Positions 26,518 through 35,625 of a stretch of 64,000 nucleotides of DNA are shown in pieces. A model generated the notes under the pieces. That model was not told where the DNA came from and searched no databases. It saw nothing but the letters and a program-made list of their open reading frames with translations. Location of the stretch: positions 19,631 to 83,630 of the forward strand of contig JAHDIS010000007.1 in NCBI GenBank assembly GCA_020630695.1, written 5' to 3'. The first letter of the stretch is position 1. Each line of letters begins with the position of its first letter. The position numbers and the translations under genes were made by a program. Source of the DNA: Paracoccaceae bacterium (GTDB taxonomy: Bacteria > Pseudomonadota > Alphaproteobacteria > Rhodobacterales > Rhodobacteraceae).

Positions 26518-26600
26518 TCGAAGACGCGCGGGCCACGCGCACAGGGGGGGCGCTGGGATCATTCCGGCACCTCGTGACGCTGCCCAATGACCTGTCTTGC

Positions 26601-26664
26601 TTGACTCTGAGGGGCGTGGCGCGTAAACGCGCGCCAACCCCGGAAGAGTTACTATATCTTCCGG
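26601..26664 (+). promoter_or_regulatory. Candidate ffh promoter followed by a leader hairpin
   Basis: TTGACT (26601), 17 nt, then TAAACG (26624), a weak -10. Just downstream CCGGAAGA (26640-26647) and TCTTCCGG (26657-26664) form a perfect 8-bp inverted repeat with a 9-nt loop. If the promoter is right, the RNA begins with this hairpin about 145 nt before ffh. No gene is seen in 26518-26808. Confidence 0.4.
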
Positions 26665-26808
26665 TCCCATGGCTATTGCCGGGATCGCCCTCCGTCAGCG
26701 CGTTGCGCCCACGGGGGCTGTCGCGCATTGGGTCTTGGCAATTGAGATACGCGCTGCGGCCCCTTACCTTTAGGGCAACCGCGGAAAACGAAGGGGGCCA
26801 GTGGGCCA

Positions 26809-28311
26809 ATGTTCGAAAATCTATCTGAACGTCTCGGTGGCGTATTTGATCGTCTGACCAAGCAGGGTGCGCTGAGCGAAGACGATGTCAAAACAGCCCT
26901 ACGGGAAGTGCGCGTTGCTCTGCTTGAGGCCGACGTGTCGCTGCCCGTTGCGCGGCAGTTCATCAAGGCGGTCGAAAAGAAAGCCACAGGCGCAGCGGTG
27001 ACCAAATCCGTCACGCCCGGCCAGCAGGTTGTCAAAATTGTCCATGACGAGCTGATCGGTGTTTTGCGCGGTGAGGGTGAACCGGGGTCTCTGAAAATCG
27101 ATAGCCCGCCCGCGCCGATCCTCATGGTTGGTCTGCAAGGTGGTGGTAAAACGACGACCACCGCCAAGCTGGCCAAACGGCTCAAGGAGCGGGACGGCAA
27201 AAAGGTTCTGATGGCGTCGCTGGACGTAAACCGCCCGGCTGCGATGGAGCAGTTGGCCATCCTTGGTACACAGATTGGTGTCGACACCTTGCCCATCATC
27301 AAGGGCGAAGATCCGGTCGCAATCGCCAAGCGCGCCAAGACGCAGGCCGGTCTGGGTGGCTATGACGTCTATATGCTGGATACCGCGGGCCGCCTGTCCA
27401 TCGACGAAGAACTGATGGCACAGGTCGAAGCGGTCCGTGACGTGGCCAACCCGCGCGAAACGCTGCTGGTGGTCGATGGTCTCACCGGTCAGGACGCAGT
27501 GCATACAGCCGAAAATTTCGATGAACGCATCGGCATCTCGGGTGTTGTTCTGACCCGTATGGATGGTGACGGCCGCGGCGGTGCGGCTCTTTCCATGCGC
27601 GCTGTCACCGGCAAGCCGATCAAGTTCGTCGGTCTGGGCGAAAAGATGGACGCGCTCGAAACCTTTGAGCCGGATCGGATCGCGGGCCGAATTCTTGGCA
27701 TGGGCGACATCGTCAGCCTCGTGGAAAAGGCGCAACAGACGCTGGAGGCCGAACAGGCCGAACGCATGATGAAGCGCTTCTCCAAGGGTCAGTTCAACAT
27801 GAATGACCTCAAGATGCAGCTAGAGCAAATGATCAAGATGGGCGGCATGGAAGGTATGATGTCCATGATGCCCGGTATGGCGAAGGCCGCCAAGCAAATG
27901 GGCGACGCAGGCATCGACGACAAGATTCTGCGCCAGCAGATCGCCTTGATCCATTCGATGACCAAACGGGAACGGGCCAATCCGCAGATTTTGCAGGCGA
28001 GCCGCAAGAAACGCATCGCCAAGGGCGCGGGCATGGAAGTGTCTGATCTGAACAAACTGCTCAAGATGCAGCGTCAGATGTCCGACATGATGAAGAAGAT
28101 GGGCAAGATGGGCAAAGGTGGCATGCTGAAACAAGCCATGCGCGGCATGTTCGGCAAAGGCGGTATGCCTGCCGGTATGGATCCATCACAGATGGACCCC
28201 AAAGCGCTGGAGCAAGCCGCCAAAGCCATGGGTGGTCCCGGCGGCCTTCCGGGCATGGGCGGCGGTGCTGCTCTGCCTCCGGGTCTCAGTGGATTTGGCA
28301 AGAAGAAATAA
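26809..28311 (+). CDS. ffh: Signal recognition particle protein Ffh
   Basis: The 500-aa GTPase has the NG domain with G1 GLQGGGKTTTTAKLA (about 105-119), DTAGR (about 190-194) and a TRMDGDGRGGAAL G4-like motif (about 248), then a Met-rich M domain (about 320-460) that binds signal sequences and 4.5S RNA, and a Gly/Pro/Met-rich tail. It targets nascent membrane proteins to FtsY. It opens a cluster leading through five GNAT genes to rpsP. The tail is longer than in E. coli, as in other roseobacters. Confidence 0.97.
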   Translation: MFENLSERLGGVFDRLTKQGALSEDDVKTALREVRVALLEADVSLPVARQFIKAVEKKATGAAVTKSVTPGQQVVKIVHDELIGVLRGEGEPGSLKIDSPPAPILMVGLQGGGKTTTTAKLAKRLKERDGKKVLMASLDVNRPAAMEQLAILGTQIGVDTLPIIKGEDPVAIAKRAKTQAGLGGYDVYMLDTAGRLSIDEELMAQVEAVRDVANPRETLLVVDGLTGQDAVHTAENFDERIGISGVVLTRMDGDGRGGAALSMRAVTGKPIKFVGLGEKMDALETFEPDRIAGRILGMGDIVSLVEKAQQTLEAEQAERMMKRFSKGQFNMNDLKMQLEQMIKMGGMEGMMSMMPGMAKAAKQMGDAGIDDKILRQQIALIHSMTKRERANPQILQASRKKRIAKGAGMEVSDLNKLLKMQRQMSDMMKKMGKMGKGGMLKQAMRGMFGKGGMPAGMDPSQMDPKALEQAAKAMGGPGGLPGMGGGAALPPGLSGFGKKK

Positions 28312-28315
28312 GTCT

Positions 28316-28849
28316 ATGCCCGCCCCAACCCTTCATACACCGCGCCTGACGCTGCGCGGCCATGTGATGGCCGATCTCGAGCAGTTGTGCGACCTGTTCG
28401 AGACAGACCGTGCCGTGCACATGGGTGGTCCGATCCCGCGCAAGTCTGCGTGGCGCTGGATCGCGTCCGAAGTGGGGATGTGGGATCTCATGGGGCATGG
28501 TTCCTGGGGCATTGAAACCAAGGACGGCGACTTTGTCGGGCAGGTTGGCATCATGCAGCCGCCGCATTTTCCCGAAGCTGAAATCGGCTGGACTCTGCTG
28601 GAGGCTGGCGAAGGCAAGGGCTATGCCTTTGAGGCGGCAACGGCGGCTTTGGAATGGGCCTGGGCGCAGGGCCGGGAAACACTGGTCAGCTACATAGCGC
28701 CCGAAAATGCACGCTCCATCGCTTTGGCTGAACGTCTGGGGGCCACGCATGACCCGGATGCGCCGATGCCCATTGGAGAAACACAACAGGTCACGCTTGT
28801 TTATCGTCACAGCCCCGATGCGGATGGAAGCCCGGAGGCCTATGCATGA
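28316..28849 (+). CDS. GNAT acetyltransferase 1 of 5 (RimJ/RimL-like)
   Basis: The 177-aa protein begins 5 bp after ffh (ATG 28316). LHTPRLTLRGHVMADLEQLC is the usual RimJ/L-type opening; the acetyl-CoA site reads EAGEGKGYAFEAATAALEWA (about 98-117) and the C-terminal motif is IAPENARSIALAERLGA. It transfers acetyl from acetyl-CoA to an amine; the family includes enzymes acting on the N termini of ribosomal proteins. Substrate unknown. It overlaps gene 2 by 4 bp. Confidence 0.88.
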   Translation: MPAPTLHTPRLTLRGHVMADLEQLCDLFETDRAVHMGGPIPRKSAWRWIASEVGMWDLMGHGSWGIETKDGDFVGQVGIMQPPHFPEAEIGWTLLEAGEGKGYAFEAATAALEWAWAQGRETLVSYIAPENARSIALAERLGATHDPDAPMPIGETQQVTLVYRHSPDADGSPEAYA

Positions 28850-29412
28850 GCGTGGCGGCACGAAATACAGTCGGGGCATCTGATCTGACATTGACCAACG
28901 CACCTGTGTTGGAAACCGACCGGTTGATCCTGCGCGGGCCAGAAAAGCGTGACGCCGAACCAGTCATGGCTTTCCTGCGTGACCCAATTCGCTCGGAAGG
29001 TTTTGGTCATATCCCACTGCGCGGTGATGCGTGGCGCTGGTTCACGTTGAACGTGGGACACTGGCATTGGCATGGCTATGGCTATTTCGTCATCGAGGAA
29101 AAGTCATCGGGGCAGGCGGCTGGAATCAGCGGAATTTGGAACCCGGAAACTTGGCCCGAACCTGAATTGGGCTGGGTCGTTTTTGAAGGTTTTGAAGGCA
29201 AGTCGATCGCCTATGAAGCGGCGGAACGGGCGCGGCGTTGGGCCTATCAAGAATTGGGCTTTACCACTTTGACGTCCAACATTGTGCCATCCAACATGCG
29301 GTCCAAAGCTCTCGCCACCCGTCTGGGCGCTCGATTTGAGCGCCTCTACGACAACGAGAACATGGGTGAAGACGAGTTGTGGCGCCATCCCGGACCGGAG
29401 GCGCTGTCATGA
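28846..29412 (+). CDS. GNAT acetyltransferase 2 of 5
   Basis: A 188-aa GNAT protein whose ATG overlaps gene 1 (ATGA). It carries PVLETDRLILRGPEKRDAEP near residue 20, the PEPELGWVVFEGFEGKSIAYEAA region (about 103-125) in which the usual G-x-G-Y acetyl-CoA loop is GKSIAY, and the SNIVPSNMRSKALATRLGARF end. The substitution of the second Gly-Tyr in the loop may alter acetyl-CoA binding. It has a longer N-terminal extension than its neighbours. Confidence 0.86.
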   Translation: MSVAARNTVGASDLTLTNAPVLETDRLILRGPEKRDAEPVMAFLRDPIRSEGFGHIPLRGDAWRWFTLNVGHWHWHGYGYFVIEEKSSGQAAGISGIWNPETWPEPELGWVVFEGFEGKSIAYEAAERARRWAYQELGFTTLTSNIVPSNMRSKALATRLGARFERLYDNENMGEDELWRHPGPEALS

Positions 29413-29942
29413 CCGCGAATGCCGGTTTCCCGCGTCTCGAAACAGAGCGCCTGATTTTGCGCGGCCCACTGGAGTCGGATTACCCGGCGGTCGCGGCATT
29501 TATGGCCTCCCCACGTGCCACATTTGTTGGTGGTCCGGTCAACGATGAGTTCGCGACATGGCGCGCATTTTTGGCAGTCATCGGACACTGGAGTCTGCGC
29601 GGCTACGGTTTCTTCACGCTTGAACACCGTGAGTCGGGTGCCATTGTCGGGCGGGCGGGCATCGTCAATCACATTATGTGGCCCGAGCCCGAGCTGGGCT
29701 GGCATCTGTTCGATGGCTTTGAAGGCCAAGGGTATGCCTATGAAGCGGCCGTTGAAATTCGACAGTGGGCCGACAAAAGCCTTGGGCTTGGTCCGTTGAT
29801 TTCACTCATCGTTCCGGAAAACGAACGCTCGGTTCGGCTCGCGGAGCGTCTGGGGGCCACAGCCGAGTCCGAAATTGAACTGATGGGCGCGACAGGTGTG
29901 GTCTACCGTCATCCCAATCTCTCGGCGGAGAGCGCAGCATGA
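29409..29942 (+). CDS. GNAT acetyltransferase 3 of 5
   Basis: A 177-aa GNAT protein starting at the ATG (29409) that overlaps gene 2 by 4 bp. PRLETERLILRGPLESDYPA opens the fold, MASPRATFVGGPVNDEFATW follows near 35-54, and GFEGQGYAYEAAVEIRQWA (about 108) is a standard acetyl-CoA loop, with VPENERSVRLAERLGA towards the end. It resembles genes 2 and 5 more than 1 and 4 in the PEPELGW motif, by eye. Confidence 0.87.
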   Translation: MTANAGFPRLETERLILRGPLESDYPAVAAFMASPRATFVGGPVNDEFATWRAFLAVIGHWSLRGYGFFTLEHRESGAIVGRAGIVNHIMWPEPELGWHLFDGFEGQGYAYEAAVEIRQWADKSLGLGPLISLIVPENERSVRLAERLGATAESEIELMGATGVVYRHPNLSAESAA

Positions 29943-30511
29943 AGGCGCCTTGTGAAAAGCATCGCCCCGGTCCGGCGGCCCGTATAGCAGCCCGGCTTGG
30001 CGGCAAGGTGACGAGCATCGACACCAAACGCCTGCAACTGCGCGCACCGCGCATCTATGATTTCAACGCATTTGCCGAAATCATGTGCTCGGATCGCGCG
30101 GTTTATATGGACGGACCGCTGACCCGCAAAGAAGCCTGGGCCGAGTTTACCGGTTACACGGCGCTTTGGCTGTTGCATGGGCATGGGCTTTGGACAATCG
30201 ATGCGCAAACCACGCCATCGGCAGGGTTCGTCAGCCTGGGCTATGAATACGATGACCCGGAGGCAGAGCTGGGTGTGTTCCTGACTGCAGCCGTCGAAGG
30301 CCAGGGCTATGCCGAAGAGGCGATGCGCGCTGCCCTGGATCACGCGTTCAAGGAACTTAAGTGGGACAGCGTCGTATCCTATGTCGATCACGAGAACACA
30401 CGCTGTATTCGCTTGATGGAACGACTTGGGGCTGCCCGTGACATCACCGCTGAAAAGGCACTGGACGAGGATGTTCTGGTCTACCGGCACCTTTCAGAGG
30501 GGGCTGCCTGA
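29939..30511 (+). CDS. GNAT acetyltransferase 4 of 5
   Basis: A 190-aa GNAT protein with an extra N-terminal arm of about 25 residues before IDTKRLQLRAPRIYDFNAFA. The acetyl-CoA loop is AVEGQGYAEEAMRAALDHA (about 119-137) and the end VDHENTRCIRLMERLGAA. It lacks the PEPE motif of the other copies, having DDPEAELGVFL instead. ATG overlaps gene 3 (ATGA). Most diverged of the set by eye. Confidence 0.86.
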   Translation: MKAPCEKHRPGPAARIAARLGGKVTSIDTKRLQLRAPRIYDFNAFAEIMCSDRAVYMDGPLTRKEAWAEFTGYTALWLLHGHGLWTIDAQTTPSAGFVSLGYEYDDPEAELGVFLTAAVEGQGYAEEAMRAALDHAFKELKWDSVVSYVDHENTRCIRLMERLGAARDITAEKALDEDVLVYRHLSEGAA

Positions 30512-31116
30512 TGGGCCATCGCGACATCCCCATTCTCGAAACAGAGCGTCTTCAACTGCGTGGACCTGAGCCCGAGGATTATCCTGATTTCAAGGCAACT
30601 TTTGCCTCGTACCGTTCGCGCTATATGGGCGGCCCGCTCAATGCCTACGAAGCATGGATGCTCTATGCCGCAGAGATCGGCCACTGGGAAATTCGTGGCT
30701 ACGGCATGTGGATGATCCACCTGCGCGACACGGACGAAACCGTTGGCATGGCCGGCGCATGGTTCCCGGCAAAATGGCCCGAGCCCGAGATCGCATGGAT
30801 CATCTGGCCGGATCGGGCCGGCAAGGGATTTGCGCTGGAGGCGACGCACCGTGTGCGCGGGTATCTGTATGGAGAAAAAGGTTGGGATACTGCCGTGTCC
30901 TACATTGATCCAAAGAACCTGGACAGTATTCGTCTGGCCGAACGTCTTGGCGCGACCAAAGACAAATCTGCACCAACAGTGGATGGCCACGACGCTGTCT
31001 ACCGTCATCCTTCGCCTCAGCAACTTGATGGATCGCAGCTGGCCCATGGCATCGACATGGAAATCAGCCATTACGCCGATCCGCTCTTTAAACCGAAAGG
31101 TTTCGCCCTTGACTGA
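30511..31116 (+). CDS. GNAT acetyltransferase 5 of 5
   Basis: A 201-aa GNAT protein starting in a TGATG overlap with gene 4. PILETERLQLRGPEPEDYPDF opens it; the acetyl-CoA loop is PDRAGKGFALEATHRVRGYL (about 105-124), and IDPKNLDSIRLAERLGA follows. It has an extra C-terminal stretch (about 170-201) not seen in the others. The chorismate mutase gene begins 8 bp before its stop codon. Confidence 0.87.
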   Translation: MGHRDIPILETERLQLRGPEPEDYPDFKATFASYRSRYMGGPLNAYEAWMLYAAEIGHWEIRGYGMWMIHLRDTDETVGMAGAWFPAKWPEPEIAWIIWPDRAGKGFALEATHRVRGYLYGEKGWDTAVSYIDPKNLDSIRLAERLGATKDKSAPTVDGHDAVYRHPSPQQLDGSQLAHGIDMEISHYADPLFKPKGFALD

Positions 31117-31408
31117 TGATGTCGTAAAACGCGCCGCCGAAATTCTGGCTGGCCATCGTGATAGCATTGACCGGCTGGACGCAATCCTTGTGTTCACGCT
31201 GGCCGAGCGGTTCAAACACACACAGGCGGTTGGCGTCCTCAAGGCGCAACACGACCTTCCCCCATCCGACCCCGCGCGCGAACAAAAGCAGATTGCGCGG
31301 CTCCAGGATTTGGCGACCCAAGCGGACCTCGATCCGGAGTTTGCCAAGAAATTCCTGAACTTCGTCATTCAGGAAGTCATCCAACACCACGAGAAACACC
31401 AATCCTAG
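31109..31408 (+). CDS. AroQ-type chorismate mutase, TTG start
   Basis: The 99-aa all-helical protein matches the AroQ class: [20 protein letters not shown] (N-terminal helix with the active-site Arg region), [21 protein letters not shown] with the active-site Lys and the DPxRE motif, then [22 protein letters not shown]. It converts chorismate to prephenate for Phe/Tyr synthesis. The TTG at 31109 overlaps the last GNAT gene by 8 bp and follows an AAAGG site; no ATG is available. Its place ahead of rpsP is, as I recall, common in Rhodobacteraceae. Confidence 0.88.
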   Translation: MTDDVVKRAAEILAGHRDSIDRLDAILVFTLAERFKHTQAVGVLKAQHDLPPSDPAREQKQIARLQDLATQADLDPEFAKKFLNFVIQEVIQHHEKHQS

Positions 31409-31457
31409 GTGCGTGACATCACGCATCCTACGCAAGCCATTCAAAGGAGAAACACTC

Positions 31458-31847
31458 ATGGCTATCAAAATCCGGCTCGCCCGCGGCGGCTCTAAAAAGC
31501 GTCCTTTCTATCGCATCGTTGCTGCGGATTCCCGTATGCCGCGCGATGGTCGCTTCATCGAAAAGCTGGGCACCTACAACCCACTGCTGCCCAAAGACAG
31601 CGAAGAGCGGGTAAAAATGGATCTCGAGCGCGTTCAGTACTGGCTGGGTCAGGGCGCCCAGACCACCGATCGCGTCTCGCGTTTCCTCGAAGCGGCTGGC
31701 GTTGTTGAGAAGAAAGAGCGCAACAACCCAGAGAAGGCCGTCCCTGGCAAGAAAGCACAGGAACGCGCCGAAGAAAAAGCAGCCAAGGCAGCTGAAGCAG
31801 CAGCACCTGCGGAAGAGCCTGCGGCAGAAGAAGCCGCTGCGGAATAA
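31458..31847 (+). CDS. rpsP: Ribosomal protein S16 with an acidic/Ala-rich tail
   Basis: The first 80 residues are standard S16 ([20 protein letters not shown], then [12 protein letters not shown]). The remaining 45 or so residues are Lys/Glu/Ala-rich (about 85-129), an extension usual in alphaproteobacteria and probably disordered. The ATG at 31458 follows AAGGAG. S16 binds 16S rRNA in the small subunit body. Confidence 0.96.
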   Translation: MAIKIRLARGGSKKRPFYRIVAADSRMPRDGRFIEKLGTYNPLLPKDSEERVKMDLERVQYWLGQGAQTTDRVSRFLEAAGVVEKKERNNPEKAVPGKKAQERAEEKAAKAAEAAAPAEEPAAEEAAAE

Positions 31848-31882
31848 TCCGCTTGGCAGGGCACATGCCCCTTGTAAAATCT

Positions 31883-31908
31883 CCGGTGGCGGTTTGTTCT
31901 GCCACCGG
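31883..31908 (+). other. GC-rich hairpin between rpsP and the downstream genes
   Basis: CCGGTGGC and GCCACCGG flank GGTTTGTTCT, extendable to 10 bp with one G-T pair. No T run follows. It stands 36 bp after the rpsP stop and could protect the rpsP message or attenuate rimM and trmD expression, which in E. coli are made far less than the ribosomal proteins of the same operon. Confidence 0.55.
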
Positions 31909-31934
31909 TGCCTTGCTAGCTGGAAAGTGACGTT

Positions 31935-32075
31935 TTGTTTCGCCTGATCCGTCTTCCATTCCTTTTGGCCGCTGCTTTTGTGGTGGGCGTATTCTGGGAA
32001 AGGATGTCGGAAACCGAGCGTTGTGCAGAACGGGCAGGCATCATGGAAAACGGTTTGTGCATGGAGCCGCGATAA
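31935..32075 (+). CDS. 46-aa single-helix membrane protein, TTG start, between rpsP and rimM
   Basis: A short frame of 46 codons opens at a TTG with GGAAAG 8 nt upstream and ends in TAATG, overlapping the rimM ATG by one base. It encodes a hydrophobic helix ([20 protein letters not shown], with a basic head) followed by a short tail holding two cysteines (in ERCAER and NGLCMEP). I recall similar tiny genes here in Rhodobacteraceae. The helix, the two Cys and the tight coupling to rimM support it being real. A disulfide or metal site in the periplasm is possible. Confidence 0.65.
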   Translation: MFRLIRLPFLLAAAFVVGVFWERMSETERCAERAGIMENGLCMEPR

Positions 32076-32578
32076 TGGAACGCGTCTGTGTCGGAGCAAT
32101 AGCGGGTGCCTTTGGCGTGCAAGGAGAAGTGCGGCTGAAAAGCTTTACCTCTGATCCTTCCGCAATTGCTGACTATGCACCTCTCACAACCGAAGATGGC
32201 TCACGCAGTTTCGAAGTGACCATTTCCCGGGAAATCAAACAGGGTTTTGCGGCGCGCTTGTCGGGCGTTCTGACCAAAGAGCAGGCAGATGAACTGCGCG
32301 GTACGCGACTTTTCGCTTTGCGGGATCGGTTGCCGTCTCTTCCTGACGATGAATATTACCATACCGACCTGATCGGTCTTACTGTTGTGGACACGGGCGG
32401 GGCAACGCTGGGCACTGTGCGCGCTGTTCACAATCATGGCGCGGATGATTTGCTGGAATTGGCAATGCCGGGTCAAAGCAAAACGGTGCTATTGCCATTC
32501 ACGCAGGCTGCGGTGCCCACTGTGGATTTGGCAGCTGGCCGTTTGATCGCAGATCCGCCCGAGGGTTTGATAGAATGA
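32075..32578 (+). CDS. rimM: Ribosome maturation factor RimM
   Basis: The 167-aa protein has the N-terminal beta-barrel opening [22 protein letters not shown] and the C-terminal PRC-like barrel with [16 protein letters not shown] and [14 protein letters not shown]. It assists 30S assembly near S19. The ATG at 32075 overlaps the stop of the 46-aa gene. The next gene overlaps its stop (ATGA). Confidence 0.94.
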   Translation: MERVCVGAIAGAFGVQGEVRLKSFTSDPSAIADYAPLTTEDGSRSFEVTISREIKQGFAARLSGVLTKEQADELRGTRLFALRDRLPSLPDDEYYHTDLIGLTVVDTGGATLGTVRAVHNHGADDLLELAMPGQSKTVLLPFTQAAVPTVDLAAGRLIADPPEGLIE

Positions 32579-33384
32579 CAGCCCGGATCGTTATTCATGC
32601 CGGATTTCACAAAACTGGAACGACGAGTGTCCAATCCCTGATCCATACAAACCGGCGCATTCTGGAGCGACAGGTTCGTTGCTATCTGAGGCCGGATTTT
32701 CAGGAGCTGACAGATGCATGCCGCGTCTTTTCGGTGGATCCGAACCCACGAACTATTCTGGGGATTGCCGACGCCGCAGGTGCGTTTTTCGATGGGCTGA
32801 ACCCGGATGATCCGCGCGGAATCCTGATGTCGTCCGAGGACCTTTCTGGTCATCTGCCGGGGCGTCATGGGTTGGATCGGTATGACGCTGCCAGCCTGAT
32901 CATGGCGCAGCTGACCGAATGCATCCGCACCCGTTTCGGAGACGAAGTACCCCTGACGTATTACTTTTCCACGCGGGGACGCAAAGATTGGCTGCGGTCG
33001 ACCTATTGGCAGAACCTGCGCAGCACGCGTCTTGAGCTGGGTTTCGAAGACTACAGCCAGCAGATTGCTCCGGCAGCGGACCTGCCGGTGGTCTTGGACG
33101 AGGTTGCCGAGGCGGTTAGTCCGGCCGCCGCCGTTGCTGCTTTGCCGTTGGAAGAGAGCAAAGACCAACCACTTGGGCCGCTGACCCCTTTGATGGACTT
33201 GTTGGATATTCCCGAGGTGACACGCAGCAAGCTGCGGATGTTGCCGCCCGAAAACGTGCAGCCTGATCTGGGGCTGGAAGATGTTTTCCTGGCCCTCAAC
33301 CGGTCTAGTTTCAAAGACAGGCATTTGCGCGCCGCCAAGAAGCTTTTGCGCCAATTGGCGAACAAACAGTCAGAAAACGACTGA
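32575..33384 (+). CDS. Sulfotransferase-like P-loop protein
   Basis: The 269-aa protein begins [19 protein letters not shown], the PAPS-binding 5'-phosphosulfate loop pattern of sulfotransferases, and has an SSEDLSG stretch near 83-89 and a [20 protein letters not shown] region (about 124-143) where the 3'-phosphate-binding Arg/Ser is expected. The C-terminal part is helical. The family is diverse, so the acceptor is unknown. Its ATG overlaps the rimM stop, which ties it to ribosome genes by transcription. Could be a related P-loop protein without activity. Confidence 0.7.
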   Translation: MTARIVIHAGFHKTGTTSVQSLIHTNRRILERQVRCYLRPDFQELTDACRVFSVDPNPRTILGIADAAGAFFDGLNPDDPRGILMSSEDLSGHLPGRHGLDRYDAASLIMAQLTECIRTRFGDEVPLTYYFSTRGRKDWLRSTYWQNLRSTRLELGFEDYSQQIAPAADLPVVLDEVAEAVSPAAAVAALPLEESKDQPLGPLTPLMDLLDIPEVTRSKLRMLPPENVQPDLGLEDVFLALNRSSFKDRHLRAAKKLLRQLANKQSEND

Positions 33385-33505
33385 TTGTTTCTATAAGTCT
33401 CTGAAATTTAGATAAAATCCAATCTGGCTAACATCAAACTGCCATATTGTGAGTCCATTTTCGCCCTATTCGATTGTGATCTGTACTGGCGTTTTGGAGT
33501 CTTCG

Positions 33506-34642
33506 GTGCACAGAATTTTCCTGACCGGATTGGCGCTTGGCCCCCTTTTGGCAACAGTTATGGGGTCTGCGACCGCGCTCAGTTTGCCGATTGCCGTGGC
33601 CGTTGGCGGGGCCGGAAGTCTCTATGCCTTGGTCGCTTCGCTTCGTATTGAACGAGCCTCACGCACATCGGCCCGCACTTCTCAGAACCCGGAAAACAGA
33701 TTGCTGCACAAAAGCGCACTGGATAGCCCGTCGCTCGACCTGCCGGCGCTTTCGATCATGCGCGGGGCCGTATCGCAGGCTTTGCAGGTTGCGCCGGACA
33801 CAATCGATGGTGCGCCCTTGCGTGCCCAAGACGCCATTGCCGCTGCATTGAAACAAGTGATGCGAGCGCATGGCGTGTTTGATCTGAACCGGCTCGGCTC
33901 TGACGAGCTGACTGATCTGTTTGTTCTGCAACGTTTGCTGCGCTTGCCGCCGGACCAAGCGGGTGCGCTTGCACAGAAATTTCGGCATCCTGATGTTGTG
34001 CTCGAAATGCGCGATCGTATTGCGGGCATCGGCCAGGTTCGCGAAATTTTTGACGGTGAAATGGCGGCCTTTTGGACGACGACTGAACTCTGGGAAACCG
34101 TACAAAAGAACAAGGTGGGCACTGCTTCCATGCTGGATACGCTTTTGGCGATGCAGGCCCCTGATGTCGATCTGTGGCATCACATCGTGGCCAATCATGA
34201 CCGTAGTGATGCGGACCAAAGGGCAGCTGCGCTCTGGTGTGTTCAGCAGCCGCAATGCGATCAGGCGACAGTCGCCTTGTATCTGTCAGAGCTTGTCGCC
34301 GGTGACCGGGTGGTGCGGGCTGCTACAAACGGTGATCTGGCTTTCGCAGATGCGGTTTTGCAAATCGTCTCGAATTGGAATGCCGGTCAATATACCGATC
34401 AACGGCTTGCACTTGATCCTGTAGATGCTGTTGCCAAGGATGGCCCAAGGCTTTCCGCGACCCTGGCTGCATTGGCGGAATTGACTGAAGGGCCGCGATT
34501 GTCAGACCCTTGCGGAATGTTCACCGAATATCGAGGACGACGACCACGGGACCGAACGTTTTGGTGTTTGGCCACGGGTCAGCCCACGCGCGCGCCCCTT
34601 TTGGAAGACTACATTCAACCGGTTTCTGAGCCGTCTGTCTGA
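33506..34642 (+). CDS. Membrane-anchored protein of unknown function
   Basis: The GTG at 33506 has a GGAG site 6 nt upstream; an earlier GTG at 33449 is possible but has none. The N terminus carries two adjacent hydrophobic segments (about 3-45), after which comes a long, mostly helical soluble domain (about 60-378) with regular Leu/Ala spacing and a C-terminal FTEYRGRRPRDRTFWCLATG motif. No enzyme motif is seen. It lies between the sulfotransferase-like gene and trmD on the same strand. I do not recognise it. Confidence 0.65.
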   Translation: MHRIFLTGLALGPLLATVMGSATALSLPIAVAVGGAGSLYALVASLRIERASRTSARTSQNPENRLLHKSALDSPSLDLPALSIMRGAVSQALQVAPDTIDGAPLRAQDAIAAALKQVMRAHGVFDLNRLGSDELTDLFVLQRLLRLPPDQAGALAQKFRHPDVVLEMRDRIAGIGQVREIFDGEMAAFWTTTELWETVQKNKVGTASMLDTLLAMQAPDVDLWHHIVANHDRSDADQRAAALWCVQQPQCDQATVALYLSELVAGDRVVRAATNGDLAFADAVLQIVSNWNAGQYTDQRLALDPVDAVAKDGPRLSATLAALAELTEGPRLSDPCGMFTEYRGRRPRDRTFWCLATGQPTRAPLLEDYIQPVSEPSV

Positions 34643-34715
34643 TACCTGAAAGCAGGCTGATCTTGTCATCTGGTGGCCAACGGCATTAGGGACGTGGCAA
34701 ACGAGGAAGCCTCTT

Positions 34716-35531
34716 ATGCCAGACACGCCCAATCCCGAACAGTCCGCCGGGAAATCACACGGCCGCAAAACGATCAAAGCATCATTGAAGCCGCGCGACC
34801 TGATGAGCACGGACGCCCAGTTGGCGCGGGCTTGGCAGGCTCAGGTCATCACGCTGTTTCCTGAGGCGTTCCCGGGCATTCTGGGCATGTCCTTGACGGG
34901 CAAGGCCCTGAAGGATGGACGTTGGCAGCTCAATACCATTGGGCTGCGGGATTTCGGTGAAGGCAAGCACAGAAACGTGGATGATACCCCTGCGGGTGGC
35001 GGCGCCGGGATGGTTCTGCGGGCTGACATTATGGGCCGGGCGGTCGAGACCGCCATGCGGCGTGGACCGGGACCGGTCATCTACATGTCCCCGCGCGGAA
35101 AGCCGTTCACACAGGCCATGGCGCGCAGTCTGGCAAAAACGCCCGGCGCGACGTTTATCTGCGGTCGTTTCGAGGGTCTGGATCAACGGGTGATCGACCA
35201 CTACGGGATTACTGAGGTCTCGGTTGGTGACTATGTTCTGACCGGTGGGGAACTGGCCGCACAAATTGTTCTGGATGCGACCGTTCGGCTGTTGCCCGGT
35301 GTGCTTGGCAATGCAGAATCCACCGAGGAAGAAAGCTTTTCAGACGGATTGCTGGAACATCCGCAATATACGCGGCCAGCTGAATGGCAGGGCCTGCCCA
35401 TTCCCGAGGTGCTGTTGTCAGGCAATCATGGGGCAATCGCCGATTGGCGCCGCCAGCAGTCAGAAGCATTGACCCAGAGCCGTCGTCCAGATCTGTGGAA
35501 AGCGCACCAAGAGCGCAAGGCTGAGGACTAG
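34716..35531 (+). CDS. trmD: tRNA (guanine-N1)-methyltransferase TrmD
   Basis: The 271-aa enzyme methylates G37 of tRNAs that read CNN codons, preventing frameshifts. Its knot region includes YMSPRGKPF (about 125), ICGRFEGLDQRVID (about 148-161) and the SVGDYVLTGGELA motif. An N-terminal extension of about 35 residues rich in Lys (KSHGRKTIKASLKPRDLM) precedes the usual VITLFPEAFPG start; I recall it in roseobacter TrmD. The ATG follows GAGGAAG. Confidence 0.94.
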   Translation: MPDTPNPEQSAGKSHGRKTIKASLKPRDLMSTDAQLARAWQAQVITLFPEAFPGILGMSLTGKALKDGRWQLNTIGLRDFGEGKHRNVDDTPAGGGAGMVLRADIMGRAVETAMRRGPGPVIYMSPRGKPFTQAMARSLAKTPGATFICGRFEGLDQRVIDHYGITEVSVGDYVLTGGELAAQIVLDATVRLLPGVLGNAESTEEESFSDGLLEHPQYTRPAEWQGLPIPEVLLSGNHGAIADWRRQQSEALTQSRRPDLWKAHQERKAED

Positions 35532-35625
35532 ACGGGATGCTCGCAAGCGACTGATCGTGTCGCGTGTAGGGGATTGGCCGCCGGGGTTCTCGGCTATCCT
35601 GCCTTGTAGAGACAGGAGAATCGTT

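Noticed and set aside
26640..26664. 4.5S (SRP) RNA gene next to ffh
   Set aside because: The hairpin carries GGAAG by chance as part of CCGGAAGA/TCTTCCGG; the SRP RNA domain IV loops and flanking helices are absent.
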